Below are positions 53,148 to 61,548 of a DNA stretch of 64,000 nt, one piece after another (the stretch's first letter is position 1; every line of letters starts with the position of its first letter). Source of the stretch: Curtobacterium sp. MCSS17_007 (GTDB lineage: Bacteria; Actinomycetota; Actinomycetes; Actinomycetales; Microbacteriaceae); the NCBI RefSeq assembly GCF_003234175.2, contig NZ_CP126257.1, forward strand, positions 1 through 64,000, given 5' to 3'. The translations under genes and the position numbers were made by a program. The notes below the pieces were generated by a model that saw only the letters and a program-made list of their open reading frames with translations, had not been told where the DNA came from and did no database searches.

Positions 53148-54500
53148 TCATCGGGCCAGGTGTGTGCGGTGCGCGAACCACTCGACCCCCTCGGCCAGGG
53201 CGACGCCGGCGGTGTGCCAGTCGTGCCCTCCGCCCTCGATCACCCGCTCCGTGACGGTGACGCCGGCGGACCGTGCCGCCGCGACCACCTTCGGCACGAC
53301 CGGGCCGTACCGACTGTCGTCGGAACCGGCTGCGACGAAGGCGGCGGAGTCACGGTACGGCGCCCGTTCGGCGAGGACCCGCAGGGGCTGCGCCGCCGCG
53401 TACGCTGCACGATCGCCGCGGAAACCCCTCGAGACGGTGTCGTCACCGCCCTGGAGGACCGGACCGATCTGCCCCGAGACGTCGATCCACGACCCGAAGC
53501 GGTCGGGGCGACCGGCCCCGAGCTGCAGCGCGCACGTGCCGCCCTGCGAGAACCCGGCGATCGCCCAGTCCGCACCGGGGTCAGCGGCGTGGAGGTGGTC
53601 GTGCACCCAGTCCGGCACGTCGCGGGTGAGGTAGGTGGCGCTGTTGCCGAGCGGGCCGTCCACGCACATCGGGTTGTTCGAGGCCCGGGCCAGCTGGTCG
53701 GGCATCACGACGATCGGGGCCAGGCCGCGGTTCCGGTGCGCGATCGCGTCGAGCCGGTCCGCCATCCGGCCGGCCTCGATGATGTTCGCCGGTGCGGCCC
53801 CGGGTCCCTGTCCGGACAGCATGACGACGACGGGCAGCTCGGGCGCGTGCTCGACGAGGGCGGCCGGTGGCAGCCAGACGATCGCGGGGCGGGCGTGGAA
53901 GTGGGACACCTCGCCGGGGATCCGCACCGAGCCGTAGCGACCGTGTGCGGGCATGTCCTGCGGCGGCCGCCAGGTCGCAGCGTCGGCTCGGTGTGTTCCG
54001 GGATCCGGGTCGTCCGGCAGCCGGAGCGGCGGCACGTGCGACTGGCCGAGTGCGTCCGCGATCGTCGGGTAGAGCCCGGCGTCCCGGTTGACCGCGAGTC
54101 CGCCGGAGACGAGGGCGAGGGGCACCACCAGCGCGGCGACCACCCGGGTCAGCCGTCGACCGCGGACCAGTCCGACGACCGCGACGCCGAGCAGGGCGCA
54201 GACGACCCCGGTCCAGATGCGGTCGACCCAGGTCGGCGGGATCCCGAGGACGTCGAGCACGTCGCCGAGGAACCACGACAGCAGCGTCCCGACCACGGCG
54301 CCGGCGAGGACCGCCACCACGCACCAGCGCCACGACCGGCGGACGCCGGCGAGGACGACGACCGCGGCCACCAGGGTCAGCGCGTAGAGCGGCACGAGCA
54401 CGTGGGCAGAGAGGAGCGGCAGGGTCGTCACGGGTACGTCCGGGTGGTCGGGTCGCTCCCGGGAGGCCGACGGGGGGACGGGCGGGAGCGTCGTGGTCAC
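53148..54500 (-). CDS. Membrane-anchored esterase, antigen-85/PF00756 type
   Basis: 450 residues. About four N-terminal transmembrane helices (within 30-140) precede an extracellular alpha/beta hydrolase domain with LPVVVMLSGQGPG, nucleophile Ser in AGFSQGGTCAL, Asp near AAGSDDSRYG, and His in EGGGHDWHT. Similar proteins are common in Microbacteriaceae. The substrate is unknown; envelope acyl transfer or esterase activity is possible. Start GTG 54500 is one option; GTG codons about 25 residues further in (VTTLPLLSAH) are also plausible. Confidence 0.82.
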   Translation of the reverse strand: MTTTLPPVPPSASRERPDHPDVPVTTLPLLSAHVLVPLYALTLVAAVVVLAGVRRSWRWCVVAVLAGAVVGTLLSWFLGDVLDVLGIPPTWVDRIWTGVVCALLGVAVVGLVRGRRLTRVVAALVVPLALVSGGLAVNRDAGLYPTIADALGQSHVPPLRLPDDPDPGTHRADAATWRPPQDMPAHGRYGSVRIPGEVSHFHARPAIVWLPPAALVEHAPELPVVVMLSGQGPGAAPANIIEAGRMADRLDAIAHRNRGLAPIVVMPDQLARASNNPMCVDGPLGNSATYLTRDVPDWVHDHLHAADPGADWAIAGFSQGGTCALQLGAGRPDRFGSWIDVSGQIGPVLQGGDDTVSRGFRGDRAAYAAAQPLRVLAERAPYRDSAAFVAAGSDDSRYGPVVPKVVAAARSAGVTVTERVIEGGGHDWHTAGVALAEGVEWFAHRTHLAR

Positions 54501-54737
54501 GTGACGGTAGCGAGCGCAGGTGACCGGAACGCCTCCGCGACCGGGTTCCCCGGCGGGTTCCCGGCTGACCCTGAGCGACCCCGCACCGGACGTGGCCGGG
54601 TGACGGTCGGGGCCTGTCCGACCGGCCAGGCGATGATGGCCCGCCGGTGGTGCGGAGGACCGCACGAGCACCGCACCACCCCTCCGGAGGCGGCGCGTCT
54701 GGGTGTCCTCGTCCGAGGTCCCTGGCATGGTCGGCGC

Positions 54738-55172
54738 ATGGAGTACACGGACTACGACACCCGGCTCGCCGCCTACGGCGTGATCACCGAGGGCGACCGC
54801 GTGCTCCTGGCCCGGTTGCGGGTGCCCGAAGCGGGGACGTGGACGCTGCCGGGCGGTGGGGTCGAGTTCGACGAGACCGTCGAGCAGGCCGTCGTCCGCG
54901 AGGTGCTCGAGGAGACCGGGTACGAGGCCACCTGCGGACCGCTCCTCGGCATCCGGCACCACATCGTGCCCAAGGAGCGCCGGATGCACGACAACGGCCG
55001 ACCGATGAAGGCGGTGCAGGTCGTGTTCCGCGCGACCGTCACGGGCGGCACGCTCCGGAGCGAGGCCGACGGCTCGACCGACGAGGCCGCGTGGGTGCCG
55101 ATCGCCGAGCTGCCCCACCGCCGGCACGGTCTGCTCGTGCCGATCGCCCTCGGATGGGCGCGACGGCCGTGA
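54738..55172 (+). CDS. Nudix hydrolase
   Basis: 144 residues from ATG 54738. The Nudix box GGGVEFDETVEQAVVREVLEETGY spans about 33-56 with all key Glu residues. It hydrolyses a nucleoside diphosphate linked to another group; the substrate cannot be told from sequence. Its stop overlaps the next GTG (GTGA). Confidence 0.92.
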   Translation: MEYTDYDTRLAAYGVITEGDRVLLARLRVPEAGTWTLPGGGVEFDETVEQAVVREVLEETGYEATCGPLLGIRHHIVPKERRMHDNGRPMKAVQVVFRATVTGGTLRSEADGSTDEAAWVPIAELPHRRHGLLVPIALGWARRP

Positions 55173-55519
55173 GCGGCGAGGCCACCGACCTGTCCGCCCG
55201 GCTCTGGGACGAGCGGGCGTTGCTCGGCGAGCTCGTGGAGGCCGCCCAGGACGCCGACCGTGCGCGCGCCCTGCTCGACCGGCTCCGCGGCCTGCGCCTG
55301 GAGCAGGACGTCCTCGTGCACGCCCTCGCCGAGCAGTGGGGAACCGCACCGGACACCGCGACACTGCGGTCCCTCGAACGCGTCGCGCCACCACCGTGGG
55401 ACCTGCTGCTGCCCGACCACCTGGCTGCCCTGGCCACGCTCGGCGCCGAGCTCGACGCGCTGTTGCCGCCCGGCCCGGTGCGCGAGACCTGGGACCGGGT
55501 CGGACGCCGAGCACGCTGA
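55169..55519 (+). CDS. Hypothetical helical protein coupled to the Nudix gene
   Basis: 116 residues from GTG 55169, overlapping the Nudix stop by four bases. Predicted mostly helical and Leu/Ala/Arg/Asp-rich (LSARLWDERALLGELVEAAQ...), without membrane segments. The first 45 residues superficially resemble FlgN-type chaperones, but there is no flagellar context. I do not assign a family. Confidence 0.65.
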   Translation: MSGEATDLSARLWDERALLGELVEAAQDADRARALLDRLRGLRLEQDVLVHALAEQWGTAPDTATLRSLERVAPPPWDLLLPDHLAALATLGAELDALLPPGPVRETWDRVGRRAR

Positions 55520-55563
55520 GCACGTCGAGCACGCTGGACCACCGTCCCTGTCAGGATGGAGCG

Positions 55564-56205
55564 GTGACCCCGACCGAGCGCTCCGTGGACGCCGCCGTCG
55601 CGCGGGCCGTGGCGCTCGCCGGGGGTGCGGGACGCACGGTGCTCGGCATCGCCGGGGCACCGGGAGCGGGCAAGTCGACCCTCGCCCGCCGGGTGGTCGC
55701 GGCCGTCGACGCCGCACACGGGCCGGGCACCGCCGTGCAGGTCCCGATGGACGGCTTCCACCTGGCGAACGCCGCGCTCGACACCCTCGGTCGCCGCGAC
55801 CGCAAGGGTGCGATCGACACCTTCGACGCCGCCGGCTACGTCGCGCTCGTCCGCCGCCTGGTCGCCGCGGACGAGGACGTCGTCTGGGCTCCCGACTTCG
55901 ACCGCCGCGTCGACGAGCCCGTCGCCGGCAGCATCGCCGTCCCGCGCGCGACCCGACTCGTCGTCTCCGAGGGCAACTACCTGCTCGACGGCGACACGCC
56001 CTGGTCCGCGCTGTCCGACCTGTTCACGGAGACGTGGGCGTGCGTCGTCGACGACGGGGTCCGCGTCGACCGCCTGGTCGGTCGGCACATGCGGCACGGA
56101 CGTGACCACGGGGCGGCCCGCGCCTGGGCACTCGAGGTCGACGGCGTGAACGCCGCGAGGGTCGCTGCCACGTTGCCCCGCGCCTCCCGGACGGTCCGGA
56201 CCTGA
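55564..56205 (+). CDS. P-loop nucleoside/sugar kinase family (uridine-kinase/PanK-like)
   Basis: 213 residues from GTG 55564. Walker A GAPGAGKST (about 32-40), VPMDGFHLANAAL (substrate Asp-Gly-Phe-His motif), GAIDTFDAAGYVALVRRL and EGNYLLDGD are characteristic of the nucleoside/nucleotide kinase family close to YggC/FrcK-type fructose kinases and bacterial pantothenate kinase. The exact substrate is not determinable. Confidence 0.87.
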   Translation: MTPTERSVDAAVARAVALAGGAGRTVLGIAGAPGAGKSTLARRVVAAVDAAHGPGTAVQVPMDGFHLANAALDTLGRRDRKGAIDTFDAAGYVALVRRLVAADEDVVWAPDFDRRVDEPVAGSIAVPRATRLVVSEGNYLLDGDTPWSALSDLFTETWACVVDDGVRVDRLVGRHMRHGRDHGAARAWALEVDGVNAARVAATLPRASRTVRT

Positions 56206-56217
56206 CGGACCCGACCC

Positions 56218-56297
56218 GACGGATCCGCACCCGACCACCGACCCGACGGATTCGCACCCGACCACCGATCCGCGCCCCGCACCTGACCACCGATCCG
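56218..56297. repeat. 27-base tandem repeat between kinase and NmrA-like genes
   Basis: Two full 27-base units (56218-56244 and 56245-56271, starting GACGGATCCGCACCCGACC) and a degenerate third (56272-about 56297). They fill most of the 125-base gap. Confidence 0.8.
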
Positions 56298-56330
56298 AGC
56301 CCCGTGCACGACCACACGACAGGAGCGACC

Positions 56331-57164
56331 ATGACCATCGCCATCACCGGCGCCACCGGCAACATCGGCGGCGCCGTCGCCCGCGCCCTCGCCGCGGCGG
56401 GCGCGTCCTTCCGCATGGTCGTGCGCGACGCCGCTCGCGCCCCCGAGCTGCCCGGGACCGAGGTCGCGGTCGCGTCGTACGCCGACGTCGTGGCGTCCCG
56501 TGCCGCGCTCGAGGGCGTCGACCTGCTGCTCATGGTCTCGGGCGCCGAGGCGCAGGACCGTCTCGACCAGCACCGGGCCTTCGTCGCGGCCGCTGCCGCC
56601 GCGGGGGTCGGGCACGTCGTCTACACGTCCTTCGTCGGTGCAGCACCGGACGCGACGTTCACGCTCGGGCGCGACCACTGGGCCACCGAGCGGGCGATCG
56701 AGGAGACCCCGATGGCGCACACCTTCCTGCGGGACTCGTTCTACCTGGACTTCGTCGAGGACCTGGTCGGCGAGGACGGCGTGATCCGCGGACCGGCGGG
56801 CAACGGCACGATGGCGGCGGTGGCCCGGGCGGACGTGGCGCGGGTCGCGACCGAGGTGCTGCTGCACCCGTCCGAGCACCGGGACCGCACGTACGAGCTG
56901 ACCGGGCCGGAGGCGATCAGCCTCGCCCAGGCGGCGGCCACCGTGTCGGAGGTCCGCGGCCGCGCCGTGACCTACCAGCCCGAGACGGTCGAGGAGGCGT
57001 ACGCCTCGCGAGCACGGTGGAACCCCGAGCCGTGGCAGGCGGACGCGTGGGTGAGCACGTACACGGCGATCGCGGAGGGAGCGCTGTCCCACGTCTCGAC
57101 CGACGTCGAGCGGGTCACGGGCAGGCGACCGCTGTCCCTCCGCGAGGTACTCCAGGCGGGCTGA
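56331..57164 (+). CDS. NmrA-like NAD(P)-binding reductase
   Basis: 277 residues from ATG 56331 with AGGAG upstream. Atypical SDR of the NmrA/QorB group: Rossmann motif ITGATGNIGGAVARAL, VVYTSFVGAAPDATF, and a substrate domain with TYELTGPEAISLAQAAATVSE. These proteins sense or reduce quinone-like compounds. No obvious partner is nearby. Confidence 0.9.
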   Translation: MTIAITGATGNIGGAVARALAAAGASFRMVVRDAARAPELPGTEVAVASYADVVASRAALEGVDLLLMVSGAEAQDRLDQHRAFVAAAAAAGVGHVVYTSFVGAAPDATFTLGRDHWATERAIEETPMAHTFLRDSFYLDFVEDLVGEDGVIRGPAGNGTMAAVARADVARVATEVLLHPSEHRDRTYELTGPEAISLAQAAATVSEVRGRAVTYQPETVEEAYASRARWNPEPWQADAWVSTYTAIAEGALSHVSTDVERVTGRRPLSLREVLQAG

Positions 57165-57180
57165 CGCCCAGCTCGGCGCG

Positions 57181-57212
57181 AACGCGGGGAGAACGTCCGT
57201 TCCCCCCGCGTT
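57181..57212 (+). terminator. Terminator after the NmrA-like gene
   Basis: 14-base arms (AACGCGGGGAGAAC at 57181-57194 and its complement ending at 57212) with one mismatch and a GTCC loop, 16 bases past the stop. Confidence 0.75.
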
Positions 57213-57593
57213 GTGGGACTCGTGCCAGGACTCCGCGCCTGGTCCACTGGAGTGGTGTCCGGCGCTCGTGCCGGGGCCGCCGCAGCCTCCGTCCGGAGGC
57301 GGTGGTCGACGTGTCTGGCTGTGTTCGGGTCACAGCCAGGCACCGCACACCGGTGCTCCTCCGAGCGACACCCGTGACGATCCGATCGGCGCTCATCCTG
57401 AGTGAGCCCTCGGATCACCGCGTAGATTCGGTCGGGCTACCCCGCGGGACCCTGACCGCGGGAGCCCGGATCCCTGTTCCCGGGCTGGTCTCGTCTGAAA
57501 CGCAGCGTCGAACCCGACGGCGCCGTAGCGCGAGGGCGCCCGTCCCGGACCCGAACCGACGGCGGCCGCCCTCGCAACCCTCGGGGGACGACG
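57213..57593. other. 381-base gap between convergent genes
   Basis: No gene is supported. Two hairpins are seen: CTGGCTGTG-N7-CACAGCCAG at 57315-57339, and AGCCCGG-N10-CCGGGCT at 57463-57486. The second could terminate the AraC gene. Confidence 0.5.
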
Positions 57594-58589
57594 TCAGCCG
57601 GCGTGCTGCCGGGCCGCCCGGAGCGTCTCGCCCGGCAGCTCGCCGAACTCCTCGCGGTAGGCCCCGGAGAAGCGGCCGAGGTGGGTGATCCCCACCGACC
57701 GTGCGACCTCGGCCACCTGTGCCGGTCCGCCGGACTCGAGCTGCTGCCGTGCCATGAGGAGCCGGATGCTCCGCAGGTAGCTCATGGGGGTGGTGCCGTG
57801 GATGCGCTGGAACGCGCTCTGCAGCCCACGGACGCTCATGCGGGCGGCCGTGGCGACGTCGTCGACCGTGATCCGGTCGGCGACGTGGTCGAGGATGAAC
57901 GTCTCGGCGTCGGCGAGCCCGGCGTGCTGCGTCCGCTCGGCGGGTTGCTCGAGTGGCCAGTGCGGGATCGCGGTCAGCAGGCCGGCGGCGGCGATCGCGG
58001 CGAGCTCCTGTTCCCGCTCGCGCGAGACCTCGCCGGTGGCGCCCAGGATCTCGGCGGCGACGGTGCGCACCATCAGCCACCAGGCGGCCAGGGGTGCCCC
58101 CTCGGGGATGTGGTTCGGCTGGAACCCGAGCGGGCCGGGCTCCCATCCGCCACGGGCGGCTGCGATCTGCTCGACGATCTCGCGGTCGATGCGCATGACG
58201 TCCTTCTGGAACCGGTCCCACTGCACCTGCTGCCTGCCGGGTGCGTAGAGGACCGGTCGGCCGACGGGCAGCTGCTGACCGCCGACGACCGCGTGACCGG
58301 ACTTCAACCAGGCGATGACGATCGCGGCGGAGGCGTCCACCTCGCCCCGGACGGTGCCGGTGCAGCTGGTCGACTCGAGGGTGAGCAGCGAGGTGCCGGT
58401 CAGTGTCTCCTCGAACGAGAAGTCGTTGCTGCCCGTGACCTCGAGTCCGCGGACCAGGAAGGTGTGCAGGATCGCGTTCTTCGCGGTCGCGGTGTCCCGG
58501 GTGCGGGTGACGAGCCGAGTGCGGGTCAGCGTCAGCGGCACGTCGGCGGCGGTGTCGTGGTCGGCCACGTCGGGTCGTTCGTCGGTCAT
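57594..58589 (-). CDS. AraC-family transcriptional regulator
   Basis: 331 residues from ATG 58589. The N-terminal AraC_binding_2-like domain (about 20-190) has the pattern GQQLPVGRPVLYAPG. The C-terminal double helix-turn-helix (about 225-325) has ITVDDVATAARMSVRGLQSAFQRIHGTTPMSYLRSIRLLMA and VARSVGITHLGRFSGAYREEFGELP. The effector and targets are unknown; the upstream MFS gene on the same strand is a candidate. Confidence 0.9.
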   Translation of the reverse strand: MTDERPDVADHDTAADVPLTLTRTRLVTRTRDTATAKNAILHTFLVRGLEVTGSNDFSFEETLTGTSLLTLESTSCTGTVRGEVDASAAIVIAWLKSGHAVVGGQQLPVGRPVLYAPGRQQVQWDRFQKDVMRIDREIVEQIAAARGGWEPGPLGFQPNHIPEGAPLAAWWLMVRTVAAEILGATGEVSREREQELAAIAAAGLLTAIPHWPLEQPAERTQHAGLADAETFILDHVADRITVDDVATAARMSVRGLQSAFQRIHGTTPMSYLRSIRLLMARQQLESGGPAQVAEVARSVGITHLGRFSGAYREEFGELPGETLRAARQHAG

Positions 58590-58768
58590 GGGGATCGACA
58601 GCAGTGTGCAGGAGGGGAGCGCACCGGGCCGTGCCGGTGTCCGGAAAACGTCAGTTCCTGATCCAGGCGGTCCCTCGCGCGCGGGGGACGGGGTGCGGCG
58701 TGCCGCGGTGCCGGACCGGATGCTCGTGGTGCCCCCGCCACGCCGGTCACGCTCGACGGGTTCGCACC

Positions 58769-60034
58769 TCAGTCAACGCGTCGCGCCGCGATCGTGCCCA
58801 CGACCCCGAGCGTCAGCACCGCGACGAGCACGACGAGCAGCGGTGCCGTCCAGTCACCGGTCGCGCCGTGCAGCGACCCGGCGACCAGCGGTCCGGCCGA
58901 CCCGATGAGGTACCCGCCGCCCTGCACGAACGCGGACATCCGCCTGGCGTCGTCGTCGCTCGTCACGATCCGCACGATCACGATGAAGATGACCGTGATC
59001 CCACCACCCTGCGCCGCCCCGCCGAGCACCGACCAGAGGAGCCACAGCTGCGGGGCGGCCAGCAGCCCGAGCGGCATCGCGAGCCACAGGAACGCCACGA
59101 GGGCGATGATCGCCCGCGGTCGCCAGCGGGTCGCGAGCACCGGCACGCCGAGCGCCCCGACGACCGCCAGGATCTGGAACACCGACGAGCTCGCGCCCGA
59201 CGACTCCGCGGAGAAGCCGATCTCGTCGTGCAGCAGTGTCGGGATCCACGCCGTGAGCGCGTAGTACGAGAACGCCTGCCCACCGAACGCCAGTGTCAGA
59301 CCCCAGGTGATGAGCCGACGCGCCGGACGCACCGGGACCTCGGCCTGGTCGGACGCTGCCGTCACGGTGCGGATCGAGCCGGTCTCGGTGAGCAGCTCGA
59401 CGGGGCCGGTCGCGACGACGGGCGCCGTGCGCGCCGGGCGGAGCCAGGCAGCCCGGGTACCCACCGCGTACGTCCACGCGAGCCCCGCGACGACGGCGAA
59501 GCCGGCCCACACCGCGATGGCGACCGGCCAGCCCCACGCGGCGGCGATCGGCGCGGTGCCCAGCGACGTGATCATCGAACCGACGTTGAGGGCCGACGTG
59601 TAGACCCCGGTGACCAGGCCGACGCGCTCCGGGGAGGTGTCCCGCCGGATCACGACCGGGATCACCACGTTGCCGATCGTGATGCCGATGCCGATCACCG
59701 CCGTGCCGATCAGCAGCGCCGCCGCCGAGGGCATCGACCGCAGCACCGTGCCCGCGAGCACGATGACGAGCGACAGGGACACCGCGCGCTCGGGGTCGGC
59801 CTTCGCGATCACCCAGCTGGCGAAGGGCGTCGCGAGCGAGAAGCAGAGGACCGGGATGGTCGTCAGGAGTCCGGCGATCGCGGCGGTCAGGCCGAGGTCG
59901 AGCCGGACCTCGCCGATCACCGGCGCGGGTGCGACGATCGGCCCGCGGAAGTTCAGGGCGATGAGGACGATCGCGGCCGGCAGCAGCCAGGCGGCGCCGC
60001 GGAGCCCGCGACGGGCGGTGGTGCTCCCGCTCAC
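58769..60034 (-). CDS. CynX/NimT-family MFS transporter
   Basis: 421 residues with about twelve transmembrane helices, start GTG 60034. The first helix region (ALNFRGPIVAPAPVIGEVRLDLGLTAAIAGLLTTIPVLCFSLATP) is the CynX/NimT signature. Family members export or import cyanate, nitroimidazole-type or other small compounds. The ribosome-binding site is weak, so the exact start is uncertain. Confidence 0.88.
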   Translation of the reverse strand: MSGSTTARRGLRGAAWLLPAAIVLIALNFRGPIVAPAPVIGEVRLDLGLTAAIAGLLTTIPVLCFSLATPFASWVIAKADPERAVSLSLVIVLAGTVLRSMPSAAALLIGTAVIGIGITIGNVVIPVVIRRDTSPERVGLVTGVYTSALNVGSMITSLGTAPIAAAWGWPVAIAVWAGFAVVAGLAWTYAVGTRAAWLRPARTAPVVATGPVELLTETGSIRTVTAASDQAEVPVRPARRLITWGLTLAFGGQAFSYYALTAWIPTLLHDEIGFSAESSGASSSVFQILAVVGALGVPVLATRWRPRAIIALVAFLWLAMPLGLLAAPQLWLLWSVLGGAAQGGGITVIFIVIVRIVTSDDDARRMSAFVQGGGYLIGSAGPLVAGSLHGATGDWTAPLLVVLVAVLTLGVVGTIAARRVD

Positions 60035-60086
60035 GACGCGCTGCCGGTCACGAGGCCGGTCACGCCTGTCCCGCCCGCCCCGCCCG

Positions 60087-60749
60087 TCACGCGGCCGGCA
60101 GCAGGATCGGCAGCAGGTCGAGCGGTGTGGCAGCCTGCGCGACGGTGCCCTCTGCCTCGGCCGGGGTGCCGTAGCCCCACTCGGCGAACACGACCGGCAC
60201 GCCGTGCACGCGGGCACCCTGGACGTCGTGCAGCCGGTCACCGACGAGCACCGGGCGGCTGACGTCGTGCCCGGCGGCCTCGAGGCGACGCAGGGCCTCG
60301 GCGACGACGTCGGCCTTGGCGCTCCGGACCTCGTCGTCACTGGCACCGGTGACGAAGTCGATGTACCCGGTCAGGCCGTAGTGGTCCAGGATCACCGTCG
60401 CCGGGGTCTCGGGCTTGCTCGTCGCGGTCGAGATCGGCAGCCCGGCCTCGTGCAGCGTGCGGAGGACGACGTCGATCCCCGGGAACATCGCCGAGTCGAG
60501 CGCCCCGTGCGACAGGTAGTGCTCGCGGTAGACGGCGAGCGTGTGGTCCGCCTGCGCGTCGTCCATCCCCATCGCGGTGCGGAAGGTGTCCATGATCGGC
60601 GGGCCCACGAACGACATCAGCGTCGCGTGGTCCGGCACGGGCACGCCGACCGTGCGGAAGGTGTGCGTCATGCTCTCGAGGATCCCCGGAGCGGAGTCGC
60701 TGATGGTCCCGTCGAGGTCGAACAGGATGGCGGTGTACGGGCGCGTCAT
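60087..60749 (-). CDS. HAD hydrolase, phosphoglycolate-phosphatase-like
   Basis: 220 residues from ATG 60749. HAD motif I FDLDGTISDS, motif II in STATSKPE, motif III Lys and motif IV GDRLHDVQGA, with a C1-type cap that resembles Gph/PpaX/5'-nucleotidase-like enzymes. A TAGGCT box lies 9 bases before the ATG. Confidence 0.9.
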   Translation of the reverse strand: MTRPYTAILFDLDGTISDSAPGILESMTHTFRTVGVPVPDHATLMSFVGPPIMDTFRTAMGMDDAQADHTLAVYREHYLSHGALDSAMFPGIDVVLRTLHEAGLPISTATSKPETPATVILDHYGLTGYIDFVTGASDDEVRSAKADVVAEALRRLEAAGHDVSRPVLVGDRLHDVQGARVHGVPVVFAEWGYGTPAEAEGTVAQAATPLDLLPILLPAA

Positions 60750-60789
60750 GTCCTGACCAGCCTAGTCGGGGCGGTGGCCGCGACCACGG

Positions 60790-60840
60790 GGCGGGCCGGA
60801 GGACGCGGGGTGGAGGTTCGCAGTGCCTCCCGGCCGACCG
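60790..60840. repeat. Decayed palindrome-family fragment
   Basis: GGGTGGAGG and AGTGCCTCCCGGCCGAC are remnants of the dispersed palindrome's outer arms. The second is nearly identical to the piece in the gyrB-gyrA spacer. It lies directly after the nucS stop. Confidence 0.45.
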
Positions 60841-61536
60841 TCAGAACAGGCGGGTGTGCCCGCCCTCGATGCCACGCATCGCGTCGTAGTCGAGCACGAG
60901 GACGCGGATGCCGCGGTCCTCGGCGAGGGTCCGCGCCTGCGGGGCCACCGTCTGCGCGGCCAGCACCCCCTGCACGGGGCGGAGCAGCGGGTCGCGGTTC
61001 ATGAGCTCGAGGTACCGGGTGAGCTGCTCGACCGCGTCGATGTTCGCGTTGCGCTTCATCTCCACCGCCACGCTCGCCCCGGCCCCGTCGCGCGCCAGGA
61101 TGTCGACCGGCCCGATGGCCGTCATGTACTCGCGTCGGACCAGCGTGTGGCCGTCGCCGAGGAGCTCGATCTGCTCGGCCAGGAGCTGCTGCAGGTGCGC
61201 CTCGACGCCGTCCTTCACCAGGCCCGGGTCGACGCCGAGGTCGTGGCTCTCGTCAGCGATCACCTCGTACAGGCTGACGATGAGCTTGTCCTGCGTCTTC
61301 TTCTGCGTGACGGTCCAGACCTGCGTGATGCCGGCGCTCGCCTGCTCCTCGTCGGGGTCGGTCATCTCGATCGAGCACGGCGGGCTCATCCAGTTCAGCG
61401 GCTTGTAGCTGCCGCCGTCGGAGTGGACGAGCAGCGAGCCGTCCGCCTTGAGCATGAGCAGGCGGGTCGCGAGCGGCAGGTGGGCCGACAGGCGTCCGGC
61501 GTAGTCGACGGAGCAGCGGGCGATGACGAGACGCAC
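60841..61536 (-). CDS. nucS: Endonuclease NucS (EndoMS), mismatch repair
   Basis: Mismatch-specific endonuclease of the non-canonical repair pathway used by Actinobacteria that lack MutS/MutL. 231 residues from GTG 61536. The N-terminal DNA-binding domain starts [21 protein letters not shown]; the C-terminal PD-(D/E)xK nuclease domain has GPVDILARD and VAVEMKR. The C-terminus ends in RLF, part of a clamp-binding-type motif. TAGGAT lies 6 bases before the GTG, so the mRNA is probably leaderless. Confidence 0.95.
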   Translation of the reverse strand: MRLVIARCSVDYAGRLSAHLPLATRLLMLKADGSLLVHSDGGSYKPLNWMSPPCSIEMTDPDEEQASAGITQVWTVTQKKTQDKLIVSLYEVIADESHDLGVDPGLVKDGVEAHLQQLLAEQIELLGDGHTLVRREYMTAIGPVDILARDGAGASVAVEMKRNANIDAVEQLTRYLELMNRDPLLRPVQGVLAAQTVAPQARTLAEDRGIRVLVLDYDAMRGIEGGHTRLF

Positions 61537-61542
61537 CCGGCG

Positions 61543-61548
61543 ATCCTA
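61543..61548 (-). promoter_or_regulatory. -10 box for a leaderless nucS transcript
   Basis: On the minus strand TAGGAT is followed by 6 bases and the GTG start codon. It overlaps the 3' end of the upstream MFS gene (stop at 61546), so nucS has its own promoter inside that gene's end. Confidence 0.5.

Noticed and set aside
56972..57418. Minus-strand frame with CAVPGCDPNTARHVDHRL, superficially like an HNH endonuclease zinc motif
   Set aside because: The motif comes from a symmetric hairpin (57315-57339), and the frame runs antisense into the NmrA-like gene. The resemblance is too weak.
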